A stretch of DNA of 64,000 nucleotides from NCBI GenBank assembly GCA_006384855.1, contig VCJN01000424.1, positions 1 to 64,000 on the forward strand, written 5' to 3'. Under the pieces are notes generated by a model. It ran no database searches, was not told the origin of the DNA, and was given only the letters and a program-made list of their open reading frames with translations. A program made the position numbers and the translations under genes. This document shows, piece by piece, positions 1-11,350 of this stretch. The stretch comes from Tetraselmis striata. Its lineage: Eukaryota > Chlorophyta > Chlorodendrophyceae > Chlorodendrales > Chlorodendraceae. Positions within the stretch are counted from its first letter, which is position 1, and each line of letters opens with the position of its first letter.

Positions 1-720
1 TTAATAAATATGTTGAATAGGATGGGGGAAGCGGGGCATCCCTGTCGGAGGCCACGCTCTATGGGTATGGGGTCTGAAATTGTTCCCGGGGCCACCCATG
101 TCTTGACCCGTACCATACTATCCCTGTCTAAAGTTTAAATGAAGGTAAGCAAATGACCCGTAACTCCTATGGCTTGTAGTTTTAGGAATAAAAGCTCATG
201 AGGTACGGTGTCATATGCCTTCCTAAAGTCAATTAAACCCGCGTACGTGGATAGACCTACCTGCCGCTTGGCGACGAGCCGCGATAACGAACAAGCTGGC
301 GACTTGCATGGGGTCCTCCTCATTCCGCATAAAACCCGCTTGCCAACGGCGGATTATCCCTTTAGCTTGGCAGACGTCTTGCAAGCGTTGGGTAATGAAG
401 GTCATAAGGAGTTTCATAGCGGCACCCATGATCGAAATACCCCTATAATTGTCCATAACGGTCGCGTCGCCTTTCTTGGGCACCGATGCTATGGCCGAGC
501 TACGCCATTGCTGGGGGATATAGTTCTTAGTCCACATCCCGTTAATTAAGGCCAGCAATGCCTTGCCAAAATGGCTATTTGGGGCGTATATCGCCAATTT
601 TAAAGCCTCTGCAGTGATCCCATCCTGCCCCTGGGCCTTATATATTATTTTTTGAACTGCGGGTCTACTATGCACGTACGATTGTATACGGGCGTCGAGG
701 GCGTGCCGTGTGTCGTCGTT
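1..720 (-). pseudogene. Non-LTR (LINE) reverse transcriptase fragment, broken
   Basis: Reading leftwards from about 720, the minus strand encodes the first half of a LINE-type reverse transcriptase. The N-terminal finger resembles GQDGITAEALK, then comes the PKKGD...DNYRGISI motif (start of the RT core), then LIDFRKAYDTVPHELL, which carries the first catalytic aspartate, and finally GLRQGCPASPILFN at the window edge. The reading frame changes once near position 270 and an in-frame TAA lies at 137-135, so this copy is dead. The YxDD box and everything beyond it lie outside the window. It is an established retroelement family; only the exact clade is uncertain. Confidence 0.88.
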
Positions 721-1228
721 GCAGCAGCAGATAACGGCTAATAGTATCCTAATCAGGACAATTCATAACCACTGCAGATTTACTAGAAGCACCACTCTCA
801 CTATTGTCGAGATCCATTTTTAATTCGTTCTGTATTCGTTGAAGCGCATAACAGTTACTGGAATAAATCTCGAGCGGTGCCGGTCCCAATCTCGACGACG
901 CGGCGCGGCAGCTTCCGAGAGGGCGAGAGGCCAGTACAGTGCACAGGAACATAGTATTATTGCGGCGTCGCGGCGGCCCGCGCCTGCGTCTGTTCGCGCG
1001 CGGAGGAGCGTCACGAACGGCATTATGAGATACGTCAGTGTCGGATACTATAAAAGTGCTTCTCCGCAGCGCTCACCACATCGTCAGTCGTGCGAACTGC
1101 AGCAGCTCTCCACCGCTCGCGCCTGTCTTGTCCTCGACCCAAACCGCGTCATTTTCAGCCCAACCCAGAATTGTGCAGCAGCAGCCACTGGCCACTGACG
1201 CTACGGGACTACTCTCGCTGTATTGGGC
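721..1228 (+). promoter_or_regulatory. Promoter and 5' leader of the SBP-box gene
   Basis: A TATA-like box, TATAAAAG, sits at 1,049-1,056, about 175 bases before the chosen ATG at 1,229. This would place transcription start near 1,080 with a leader of about 150 bases. The leader carries no intron that I can recognise. No other motif is supportable. Confidence 0.5.
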
Positions 1229-2095
1229 ATGGCTTGGCCATCACAGCAGCTACCCGACGGCGTGTCGTTTTCCCTGGCGGCAGAGCAGTTCGCAGTGCCA
1301 TTGCACTGCATCTCGGACTCTGCGCCGTCAGCCAACCAGCCAGTGGACGCCGCCGAGATCGATGCTCTATTTAATGACCCTCACAACGGTTGGAATCGCA
1401 TCCACAGCTCCGGAATGCCCAGCACGCAGGCGCCCCAGGCGTCTACCCCACTGGTGGCATACTCATCGTCGCTTGGCAGCAGCGACCAGCACAGCATGCA
1501 CCGGGACATGATGGACATCGTCGGAGACCTCGAGCCTCCACAATTTCCCTCGACCTTCCCCTATTTCCCAAGTCTAGCGGCAAGCTGGTCACCAGAGGTG
1601 GCTATGCCATCTGGTGATTTCGATCCGCGATGTGTATCTGCCTCGGTACTCGAGCGGCCAACTTTCAGCTTCTCCGAACGGCCTGAAATGAAAAGACAGG
1701 CGTCCGACCCTTCCGGCCTCAGCCCTACGAGCCAGACCAGCCCCGAGTTGCCGAATAGACCGAGGACCCGCGGACCTCTTGCTCCACGTCAGAAAGCCTC
1801 AAAGCGGGGCGACGCGGAACTGTTCTGCCAGGTGCCAAATTGCGGCTCAGACCTCAGCGATGCCAAAGCATACTGCAAGAGGTACAGGATATGCGAAGAC
1901 TGCATAAGCGCAACCTCCATGATGGTTGAGGGGCTTGAGCATCGGTATTGCCAGCAGTGCGGATATCTGCACCCCTTGTGCGAATTCGATGGAGCCAAGC
2001 GGTCGTGCCGTGAAAAGCTCCTGAGGCATGCGGAGAATGTCAGGCGGAAGCGTGCAAACGCTGCAGCAGCGAAGAAAAACGGGCGGCGGCGGTAG
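1229..2095 (+). CDS. SBP-box (SQUAMOSA promoter-binding) transcription factor
   Basis: A single-exon gene of 288 codons; ATG at 1,229 is preceded by GGC and is the first ATG in frame. Residues 1-199 are Ser/Pro/Ala-rich and low in homology signal. From Cys200 the SBP domain follows: CQVPNC, DLSDAKAY, YRICEDC, GLEHRYCQQC, LH, EFDGAKRSCR. The second zinc site (C-C-H-C) is complete. In the first site the usual histidine is a cysteine (CEDC), giving a C4 site; from general knowledge this is the form in the SPL7/CRR1 group. A bipartite nuclear signal overlaps the end (KRSC...RRKR), followed by KKNGRRR and a TAG stop. SBP proteins bind GTAC-core DNA. Unlike CRR1 there are no ankyrin repeats; the protein ends just after the domain. 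The family call is firm and the target pathway is not known. Confidence 0.92.
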   Translation: MAWPSQQLPDGVSFSLAAEQFAVPLHCISDSAPSANQPVDAAEIDALFNDPHNGWNRIHSSGMPSTQAPQASTPLVAYSSSLGSSDQHSMHRDMMDIVGDLEPPQFPSTFPYFPSLAASWSPEVAMPSGDFDPRCVSASVLERPTFSFSERPEMKRQASDPSGLSPTSQTSPELPNRPRTRGPLAPRQKASKRGDAELFCQVPNCGSDLSDAKAYCKRYRICEDCISATSMMVEGLEHRYCQQCGYLHPLCEFDGAKRSCREKLLRHAENVRRKRANAAAAKKNGRRR

Positions 2096-3372
2096 TTGAG
2101 CCATTCATAGTGGCCGAGGGCCGAGGCCACGCCGTCTTGTAGTAATCGCGCAGGGGGCTGATAAATCTGGTATAATCATCACGCTGCATGCACAGCACAG
2201 CTGGCATGTGAATTGTTGCAGCTTTGATGATACCCTGATTATGCAATAATGGAAGTTAGCAAGTAGCGGATGGCGGCATGAAGGCATCATAGAAAAATAA
2301 TTCAGAAGTTGCCGCCACAACGGGAAACAACATGCTCCATGTAGATGAAGTTTGTAATACTACACAACCCGGGTTTTATGTCTCCATCGCTTGGTGTGGA
2401 GTAATTGGGTTCCAGGATGTCTACATATCATGTGACTGCGTTCCTCCCTGTCCCGTCTCGCATCGGTGCAACGTAGGAGACTCTGGCTCAGATACTTACC
2501 GATGACACATGTGATATCAATAGGCGACAGGTTAGCTGGCCTCATTGCCAAGCAATGCTTTCATGCACGCAGCTACATACTTCTATAGCTCAACAAGCAG
2601 CAACAGGAGAATAGTTATCCAAATGAGTAATGATGTCATGGTTGAGACAGTAGACCTGCATTGATGGAATATATAACAGCAGTACAGAATGACATTATTG
2701 GTAAGTATTTTGACGTTTACCGTGTATCCATCATCATAATTTCGATTATGGGCATCTGGCAGTTATGAGGTTTAATTTGGCTACTTCGATGGTTTTATTG
2801 CAGCCTAACATGATTGTATATGAACCGCATGCCACTTGCCTTGCGTGTGCCATATCTGCTAAGCGTGTGTTGATAATAGAGGATACTTGTAACACTGGAG
2901 TTATTATTCTACTGCTAGCGCAATACCACATCCATCCGTACTTCATGAAGTCACCCGCGAGTCAGAATATGCATCCATTATGGCAACAAAGCAGCAATCA
3001 AATGAATATTGCAACAATGTATATATACGAGTACACATGTGTAAAGGTGACAGGTATTACGACAACTCATCGTAGTAGCCACGAAGGTCTGCCCCTCAAC
3101 CAAGGCAGTCTCAAGGCCAAAATCGATTTGGCTTGCAGTAACCAGAACCATTTTTACGAGACAGTACTGTCGTGGCGTTACAATATATATATGAATAGAT
3201 AAACCGATTACACGTATTGTGCTTTCTTACATCAGGGCTTTAACATATGCGCACTACAAACAGAACTAACAGCAACTATGAAAGGTTGCCAGCAAAAGAG
3301 AGACATAAGCATGTAACCAAGGTCGAGCAGGAGGCTTGGGAGCCAAGAACCAAGGGTTAGCCAAGGGAACCA
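2096..3372. other. AT-richer spacer, no gene recognised
   Basis: Apart from the possible poly(A) signal I see no exon-like coding signal. Open frames here, including one of 145 codons at 2,765-3,202, have no motif, no GC3 bias and no family resemblance. Confidence 0.6.
2353..2357 (+). terminator. Possible TGTAA poly(A) signal of the SBP gene
   Basis: TGTAA is the usual chlorophyte poly(A) signal. This copy lies about 258 bases after the SBP stop codon. It is a five-base match and could be chance. Confidence 0.3.
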
Positions 3373-3960
3373 TTAAGTCGCCAAGCTGCCAGGAACCAAA
3401 GGGACCACCGCCCCGGGGTAGGCTATCAGCTGCGGCGAGGACGCTTGCAGCCAATGACCCGGGTCATAGCAACACATACAGGCCGACGAGCGACGCGACG
3501 CAGGCGCAGGGGCGCCATCACGTGCCGCGCGCGCGGCCACGACCCCGCCAAGAACGTTGTCTGCATGTGCCATGTTGATGAGCAAGGAGAAACGGCGGCG
3601 CCACGGACAAGAGCTGGCCGATTTTTTGGCCAGTGTGTGTGTGGCTAGCTTTCGCGAGCTCCACCAAGAAGGCCTCAGCGTGCGGGGCCAGCGAGCCGAA
3701 CCCGGAAACGGCGAAAGGAACAAAGCGAATCAAGCATGCCGGCGGCGTTTCGGACACCCTCGTCATACTTTTGGATGTTGTGGCGCTCTGCAGCCCGCAA
3801 TGCAGTCGTTGGATCCGAGCTTAACACCAAGGATAGGGGCAATAGTGGTAGCACTTTTGAAACAAAGTATATTATACCCGCGGCCCAGCAGCTGAGCCGA
3901 GTACGAGCATAGGTGCCCTCGCGGTCGTACGGGTTGCGCGAGTGTGGCTGCCAGTAGCAT
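3373..3960 (-). pseudogene. Remnant of a retroelement polyprotein C-terminus
   Basis: On the minus strand around 3,766-3,600 a stretch reads RFVPFAVSGFGSLAPHAE followed by FLVELAK. This resembles the 'xxPFVVE..G.L...A' block found near the C-terminus of many green-algal retroelement proteins, and is matched loosely by the retroelement ORFs at 50.9 kb and 60.2 kb in this window. The frame is not continuous on either side. It is most likely an old insertion; the call rests on pattern likeness alone. Confidence 0.35.
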
Positions 3961-4213
3961 CAGGTTGCATTACAGCACTGGCGGTTTACACAAACAATTC
4001 AGCAACAAAATATGAGATTAATCTGATATTAATATGGGATTAATAAATGGGTCTGCCAGCCAGTTCGTCTGGCTGTTATTGCGCAGCTGCTGCGCATGTT
4101 GCCAGCACGCTGCCTTACATTTATTGATTTATGCCAGGTATTTATTAATTATTAATGATTTAAAAGCAGCATTATACAGCACGCTGAGCGCTAATACAAA
4201 ATGATTCCAAAAT

Positions 4214-4222
4214 TATATAAAG
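4214..4222 (+). promoter_or_regulatory. TATA box of the V-ATPase subunit A gene
   Basis: TATATAAAG lies 304 bases before the start codon at 4,526. Transcription from about 4,245 would give a GC-rich leader of about 280 bases. An in-frame ATG at 4,247 would add 93 residues, but that extension is compositionally unlike the family and is probably untranslated. Confidence 0.55.
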
Positions 4223-4525
4223 TCATCGTCTCGCTCCGCGGTGGAAATGCCGTCTGCTCGCGCGCGTCGCGCGCGTTCGCCCTCCTTACGCGGTGCGCGC
4301 GGTGCTGGCCCTTCCGTCCGCCAGCAGGCGGGTTCGTCCTCAGCTGCCGCCGAGCCGGTGTCGTGGTGTACCGATATAGGTCTGGCCGGCTGGCCGCTGC
4401 GTAGACCAGACTCTATCAACCCCTACCTACCCCCGCCGCTGCACTGCTCGCCCTACCGACGGTGGCCCGAGCCCGCAGACCACAGCGCAGTACCACCCGA
4501 GGCTCAGAAAACCATACGCGGCACC

Positions 4526-7500
4526 ATGGCGCGCGACAGGGAAACTCCCGAGCGGGAGTGCGGCGTCATCAAGAAGGTTTCCGGCCCGGTGGTGGTGGCG
4601 GACAAGATCGCTGGCGCGGCGATGTACGAGCTGGTGCGCGTGGGTGACCAGAACCTGATTGGCGAGATCATTCGGCTGGAGGGCGACACCGCCACCATCC
4701 AGTGTTACGAGGAGACGGCAGGCCTGCAGGTTGGTACCCTCACCCGTGATCTATTCCTTGGCCCCGCTCCTCACCGCAGCTTGGCGACTTGAGCGGGGAG
4801 GGTGGGAGAGGGAAGTGGGGGAGGGGGGTGGGGGCTTCGCGTGTGGCGCGCGCGCAACCCTATACTGTGTTCCTCAAGGTTTCCGCTTGCCCCCGGGTCT
4901 ACCCGCGGTGCTGCCCTCCCACCGCTCACGTGCGATGCCGCTGCCCGGTCTCCAGGTCGGGGATCTGGTGAAGCGCAGCCACTCCCCGCTGGCGGTGGAG
5001 CTGGGCCCGGGTCTGCTGGGGCAGATTTTCGACGGCATCCAGCGCCCGCTGAGGACCATCGCGGAGCAGAGCGGCGACTGCTTCATCCCGCGCGGCGTCA
5101 CCGTCTCGTCCCTGGACAAGAGCATCCTTTGGGAGTATGAGCCTCAGGCGCTCAAGGTGGGCGACCTCGCGACGGGCGGCGACATCTACGGCCTGGTGCA
5201 CGAGAACAGCCTGATGGACCACAGGCTGATGCTGCCTCCGGGTGCCAAGGGCCGCATCTCTTACATTGCGCCTGCTGGCCAGTACGACATCGAGGACAAG
5301 GTGCGCCGCAGTGCCCGCGGGCGGCGCAGATGACACCAGGAATGCGCAGGGGACGGGGTTACATGGGAGAGAGGGGGGGGGGTGCCTGGCTGCCCTGGGA
5401 GCTTTTCTCTCCAGAACACTCAAAAAGTGGACCGTCTGCGATAACCCCTCGTCTGTCGCTCCTGTGATGGTTGGAATTCGCCCGACGGATTAGGGGTCCC
5501 TAGGCCCGGTTGCCTCCCTGGCCCCTGGCCTCTCCATTCCATACCCCCCCACGTGCCCCGGAGGACAGGAGAGATATTTGGCATGCCTGGTTGCACATTG
5601 CACTCCGCTTCATTTGTGTCTTGCGCTGTTGAGCCCCTATAATGAATCATACATGCTATGGAGGTCAGAGGGATAGGGATGGAAGGCCCAGGAAGCGGGA
5701 TCTGATGTACTGGCATGGGGATTCCTGACTGCAGCCCTGGGTCTGTTTGCACGAATTGATGCGGCTGGATGCCACTATTTGACTACTCATTATGTGCGCC
5801 AGGCTGCCTGTCATCACTCTGGCTCTGAGACGCTTTCGCGGCACCCGCTGCCTGACCCGCTGGTGCCTGGCACTGAGTTTCTTGTGTCGCTGCTGCCCAG
5901 GTCATTGAGCTCGAGTTTCAGGGCGAGAAGAAGGAGTACAAGATGATGCACCTGTGGCCCGTGCGCTCCCCGCGCCCCTACGCCGAGAAGATGCTGAGCG
6001 CCAACCCGCTGCTGACGGGGCAGCGCGTGCTGGACTCCTTCTTCCCCTCCGTGCTGGGCGGCACCTGCGCCATCCCCGGCGCCTTTGGCTGCGGCAAGAC
6101 CGTCATTAGCCAGGCGCTCTCCAAGTTTTCCAACTCGGACGGCATCATCTACGTCGGCTGCGGCGAGCGCGGCAATGAGATGGCGGAGGTGCTGTACGAG
6201 TTCCCCGCGCTCACGATGACGCTGCCTGACGGCCGCGAGGAGAGCATCATGAAGCGCACCACGCTGGTGGCCAACACCTCCAACATGCCCGTCGCAGCGC
6301 GCGAGGCGTCCATCTACACCGGCATCACGCTCGCCGAGTACTTCCGCGACATGGGCTACAACTTCTCCATGATGGCAGACTCCACCTCGCGCTGGGCCGA
6401 GGCGCTGCGTGAGATCTCGGGTCGCCTGGCAGAGATGCCTGCCGACAGCGGCTACCCCGCCTACCTCGGCGCCCGCCTGGCCAGCTTCTACGAGCGCGCC
6501 GGCCGCGTCAAGTGCCTGGGCAGCCCCGGCCGCGAGGGCTCCATCACTGTCGTGGGCGCCGTGTCCCCGCCCGGCGGTGATTTCTCCGACCCGGTCACCT
6601 CCGCCACGCTGGGTATCGTGCAGGTACAACTCCCTGCGCTCCTCCTCCCTGTCCTTGCTCCGCCACCTCTGTGGAGGGCCGCTAAATAGCAAAGCCAGCT
6701 GTGGGGGATGTGTTTCCACCCGGCCTGTTTGAGAAGATTGTGTGTGTGCGTGTGTTGGCGGGGGGGGGGGGGGGGGGGTCTCTTGGACCTCGTCACATCT
6801 GTGCTGCGATTTATATGGGGTCACATCGGGACTGCATTGGCTCCCCGGTGTTATCTGTCCTACTGCACCCCTTCTCGTTGCTGAAGCCGAGGTTGGCTCC
6901 CGAGATTGCTGTGGCCTCATCGACACACCTGGCTGGCTCAGCGACTGTAGCGCGGGTGTCCTGATGGCCACGTCTTGCGGCGGCGCAGGTCTTCTGGGGC
7001 CTGGACAAGAAGCTGGCGCAGCGGAAGCATTTCCCCTCTGTGAACTGGATGATTTCCTACTCCAAGTACGACAAGTCCCTGGAGCCCTTCTATGAGAGCT
7101 TCGACCCCGAGTTTTCCAACGTGCGCCGCATGGCGCGTGACATTCTGGCCAAGGAGGACGGGCTGAACGAGATCGTGCAGCTGGTGGGCAAGGACGCGCT
7201 GGCGGAGAGCGACAAGATCATCCTGGAGACCGCCCGCCTGATCAAGGAGGACTACCTGCAGCAGAACTCGTTCACCAAGTACGACAAGTACTGCCCCTTC
7301 TACAAGGCGGTGCTCATGCTCAAGAACATGATCCTGTTCTACGACCTGTCCAACGGCGCGGTGGAGAAGACCAGCGCTGGCGGCGACTCCGGCAGGATCA
7401 CGCTCAACGTCATCAAGACCCGCATGAGCGACCTCATGTACAAGCTGACCTGCATGAAGTTCGAGGACCCCGCGGACGGTGAGGAGGCTGTCAAGGGACG

Positions 7501-7564
7501 CCTGATGGAGCTCGGCGACAACTTGCGCGATTCGTTCCGCGCTCTGGAGGAGGAGTACCGTTAG
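4526..7564 (+). CDS. VHA-A: V-type proton ATPase catalytic subunit A
   Basis: Catalytic, ATP-hydrolysing subunit of the V1 sector, which drives proton pumping into vacuoles and other endomembrane compartments. Four exons: 4,526-4,729, 4,956-5,300, 5,901-6,623 and 6,989-7,564. All introns are phase 0 and GT-AG. The joined product has 615 residues, against about 617-623 in the family. The N-terminal beta-barrel contains [12 protein letters not shown], followed by the non-homologous region with [16 protein letters not shown]. Walker A is GAFGCGKT at residues 243-250, then [12 protein letters not shown], the [20 protein letters not shown] block and [16 protein letters not shown]. Exon 4 begins [20 protein letters not shown] and ends in a TAG stop. 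The intron positions are confirmed by uninterrupted alignment of remembered family motifs across each junction. Intron 3 holds a run of about 20 G at 6,759-6,778. Confidence 0.97.
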
Positions 7565-7661
7565 AGATGGCTGGAGGGAGGCGCACCTGACGCGCAGCCC
7601 GATGGGTGGGGGGGAGGGGGGCATGCGCTCTCACAAGCTGCTGACATTCGCATTGCTGCCC

Positions 7662-7666
7662 TGTAA
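7662..7666 (+). terminator. TGTAA poly(A) signal of the V-ATPase A gene
   Basis: TGTAA lies 98 bases after the stop codon, a typical distance for a chlorophyte poly(A) signal. Confidence 0.55.
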
Positions 7667-8292
7667 TTACATCATAGAGTCACCGCTAGACACGGGAGGC
7701 AAAAGGGGGGGGGGGGGATGTAAGTACAACTGATGCTGAAGTCCCTGCTTTCCATGGGCAGTGGGGCCTTCTGTGCTAGGTAGCTGGTCCGCGGGGCTGC
7801 CCCCCTGAGAAGCTCTGTGTGGAGGTGTGTATGAACGCGGACAGCGCGGGATGAGTAGTTAGATATTTCCACAATTCCGGGGCGCATTTCGCTCCGCCTC
7901 CCATGCTGAAGGGAGGACGTGCGACTATAATACCCCTGAATCAGAACCAGTTTGTTACATTCTACAGAGGCAAGGGGACGATGCCACAGTGCAGCGCTGG
8001 GGGCGCACAGTGCAGGTCATGTGACGAGGCAGCGGCGAGGGATTCTTGCCAGGTCGGCAAGGCACATCGTGCGGGGTAAGTAGCGAGGCAGAGGGATGAC
8101 GCATTGTATTCGTAGTAGAAGATGAATAACTGCATTGGACTATTTATGGATCCATGACCCTACTGCCTTAGCAGCCATGGCATCGACATATATCAGCCAC
8201 CAGCAGATCAATTTTACTTGGTGCATCAGGAGACGTGGGGGGGGGGGGGGGGGAGGGTATCATGAGCCACGAGAAACATAAATGCTGGTTTA
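7667..8292. other. Convergent spacer between two gene ends
   Basis: This spacer separates the 3' ends of the V-ATPase gene (+) and the serine hydrolase gene (-). It contains G runs at about 7,706-7,717 and 8,236-8,253. I see no coding signal. Confidence 0.6.
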
Positions 8293-8297
8293 TTACA
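8293..8297 (-). terminator. TGTAA poly(A) signal of the serine hydrolase gene
   Basis: Reading on the minus strand, TGTAA lies about 120 bases after the TGA stop at 8,419-8,417. Confidence 0.5.
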
Positions 8298-8416
8298 TTG
8301 AAACAGTGTATTTAGGGATACATGGCGCCTCAGCCGTGCTGGTGGAAAGCACAGTAGCGCAGCAGTGCCCGGGCTGGTTTGGTGCCAAATGGCGGGCGCG
8401 CAGGGGTGTGATGAGC

Positions 8417-9796
8417 TCACAACTTGCTGCTCTGGTGGCTGGACAGGAAGGAGCGCAGCTCCTCCAGCTGCGAGCCTTTCAGCGCCGGGACTATGTGACC
8501 TGCCGGCGCAGTGCGCGTGTGAGACGTGCTCAGAGACTGCGCCATGCCAGCAGCGGTTGGCGGAGGGCAAGCAAGGACTCGAAGGGACGCGGGAGTGGGG
8601 AAGGGCTACCTCCTGGGTGCGAGATGACGTGTGGGTTGCGGAAAGTCGACGCGAGCTTCTTAGTGTACCGGGCACCAGGGTCGTTCTCGCCGTACACGAT
8701 GAACGCGGGGCACTCGATTGGCGTGTCGTAAAGCTGCGGGGCGCCACATGCGGGTTTTGTGTTGTGTCAAACTGCTGAGCTACATGCTCGGAACCCGGCG
8801 GCGGCGATGGTGGCGCGGCGCGGCCGCACCGTTGCGTGTCGATAGTCGCGAGACAGCAGCCCCGCGAAGATCAGGCAGAAGCGCGGGGGCGCGGGCTCGA
8901 TGGCGCACGCGCCCGCCTGGTGCAGTGCCGCGAGCACGGCCGACATGGTTCCGCCCTAGCGCAGCCATGATTCGGGATCAACAACGCCACTGGGATACTC
9001 AACAGGCGAGGCGAGGCGTCACCGCATGCAGGCGCTCGGGGAGTACTCGGGTAGCGGCGAGGGGCACCTGCGAGAAGCCCATCAGACCATCAAACGGCCC
9101 GTTGGCTTTGATATAATCCAGGACGTACTCTATTGACTCCGGCATGCCGTTGTATAGCGACTCGCTCTCCGATCCGGGCTTGAGGCGGGCGGGGGGCAGT
9201 ACAGGGCGTGCAGGTGTCAGGCCCATGCACGCGCCACCCAGATAGCGCCAAGTCGCCAAGCCAGTTTTATCTTTATCTTTTTTGTGGGCTAGAATAAATC
9301 GCCGGGCAGTAGCGCACTACAGCACGCGCGCAACAGGGGCGCTTAGCATCCGCCACTCACCCGCTTCACGGCATCCCACCACTCGTAGTAGGGGCCATTC
9401 ACGTAGTTTTCTATCCCACCCATGGTGGGCCCTCGAGCAGGGTGCGGCGCGTCGATGCAGGTCACCTGTGCGGCCGATCGGTGCAGCGATCGTCAGCAGA
9501 TTCCAGAGTGGCAGGATTCCTTATGTTTGCGACAGGGTGTGAAAGTCTTGGTAGCGCCAGCAAAGCCAGGCACTCCAGCTTCCAGCTAGCAGCCTCGGCG
9601 AGAAGGGCGCGTGAGTGTGGGCGAGCCACCCGCCGTTTTCCGGGGCGGTGGGTTGGCCTGGCCGTACCTCCACGAGGTCCGACAGCTTGGGTGCCAGGCT
9701 GGCGTATGAACTGTACTGCCAATCGAGCACCCTCCCGGAGGTTCGCCAGCCGTGGAGGGCCAACACGCGCAGCGGCTTGCTCTGACTTGAGCTCAT
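8417..9796 (-). CDS. FSH-type serine hydrolase (alpha/beta hydrolase)
   Basis: Six exons on the minus strand: 9,796-9,668, 9,465-9,361, 9,178-9,068, 8,955-8,830, 8,733-8,610 and 8,499-8,417. All borders are GT-AG. The product has 225 residues, the usual size for the FSH1 (serine hydrolase, DUF341) family. Strand 1 reads LRVLALHGWRTSG; the second block reads IDAPHPARGP. The catalytic triad can be placed: Ser114 in GFSQGG, Asp175 in YGENDP, and His200 in HPGGH. The nucleophile elbow is split by an intron between GFSQ and GG, so the gene is unreadable without splicing. The C-terminus is a short helix ending SSKL, an SKL-like tripeptide that could act as a peroxisomal targeting signal (inference). 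FSH proteins hydrolyse esters or thioesters; the physiological substrate is not evident. Confidence 0.9.
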
Positions 9797-11350
9797 CGCG
9801 CCGTCGTCCCGCGGCGGCGCGCTCGTCACTGCGGTGACAGTCAAGCTTTCCCTGCGTGCACACCCGCGACGGTCTGGTTACTCGCGGTGCCGCGGGCGGA
9901 GGAGAATCGTGCAATAGCTGCTCTTTTAAAGGCAGAATAACTGCAACTGAGACAGAATTGCGGTGAAATGCGGGGCGTGCCACGGGGAAGCGCCTAGGAT
10001 TACGGCTGACAGTCAAGCGTACCGAGAGAGCGAGACGATTCTCTGCTGGCGATGCTGCAGTGGGCTGAAGACCGAGGGGGTGGCTTGGCAGTGGCGGAGG
10101 AAGGTTGCAGTGCAGCCTCCTGGCGGTGCGCTGCTCCGCATAGGAACGCGACGAGTGATCGCGCCCAAGGTTAAGCCGAGCCGCCCGCCCGCGCGGCAGA
10201 GTGATGCACCGTTCAGGACAATAGGGTGCTGCTGCTACAGCCTGCGGCGCTGCAGCGGGGGGTGGCTGCCGGCCCCTCCGGTACCCGCGTGCTGAAACCG
10301 CCCGGTTGTCGATATGATGGCGACTGTTCGGCGGCTGCAGCAGCACAGGATCATTCTATGCTTAAGGCATAGACTCTATGGCAACCGGTCCCCATAAATG
10401 GGTCACCCTAGGAACTATACTCGCGACCCAGTGCCGTAGCGACTTGTCGCTTCGAGCGGCCCGCCTGATGGCGCTGCTTGCCGGTCGATCTCCGCCGAAT
10501 TCTTTATTTATTTCTTCGCCGTGTGGGATATAATCCTTACTAATAAACGTGTAGCAGTGCGCGGCGGAAATCTGGGCTCGTCATCACAATAATTTATAGA
10601 AACCACGGACGATTCTAGGCGATATGACGTCATTGACATGTACTCGACACTGCAACTGCCTGGTGCCCGCATAAAAGTCATATTGCCCAGTAGCCCTGCT
10701 GGTCCATCGTGTGATATGTTGCACAATATTTAAAATCGAATATACCTGCACAAATAATATATGGTTAATCGGATATGTATGTGGGATACATATCTTGTGT
10801 CGCTATTCATAGTAGCGACAAAATTGATAGGGACTACATAACACAACAAAATGTATTTAGGATTTACTGGTCAGGGTTCACTGCTACTGTTATCCCGCCC
10901 GAAATAAACAGGCGGGATGTCTTTTTGGATGATGATCTCACTGTATTAATGCTATTATACATGATGTAGAAATTATTGACCATTCATTCAATGTATGCTT
11001 GAAGGACTCGCGCCAATTTATACAGTATCGCGGTTGTTTCAGCCTTCCGGGTTACGAGCAAATGAGGTCGAACTGCCGAGGGCGCCCGTGCATCGTCGTC
11101 AGCAGCAGGACGTTGATGGCTCCTCAAAGGCGTCCTCAAAGCACGCGACGCCGCGCGAGGGTGCCACTGCTCCGCGCCGCAGAATTCCACTCCCCTTATG
11201 ATAACATCAGGGCGAGAGCTGTGCCCGGGAAGGCGCACGCTCATCGAGTGCGGTCCATTGCGTTTGCCGCCCACGCGGCGCAGCCCCGCGCGCCACCGTG
11301 CCGCGTTCGCCACCCGAGCGGCGCAGCCACCGCGGCGGACAGCGGCGGCG
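9797..11350. other. Divergent spacer between hydrolase and rhodanese genes
   Basis: The two genes are transcribed away from each other, so this 1.5 kb carries both promoters. The half next to the hydrolase is GC-rich and the middle (10,360-10,980) is AT-rich. No convincing TATA box or exon is visible. Long open frames on the minus strand (9,462-10,346) are composition artefacts. Confidence 0.5.

Noticed and set aside
2765-3202. 145-codon plus-strand frame in the AT-rich spacer
   Set aside because: No family resemblance, no GC3 bias, no promoter or poly(A) context.
4241-4525. N-terminal extension of V-ATPase subunit A from an upstream in-frame ATG
   Set aside because: The 93-residue extension is absent from the family and the ATG at 4,526 gives the expected length.
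5814-6971. 385-codon open frame on the minus strand across the V-ATPase gene
   Set aside because: It is the antisense of exon 3 and intron 3; its Gly/Ala/Arg/His make-up reflects GC3-rich coding sequence on the other strand.
9462-10346. 294-codon minus-strand frame upstream of the hydrolase
   Set aside because: It overlaps hydrolase exon 1 in another frame, is Arg/Pro/Ala-rich without motifs, and lacks splice support.
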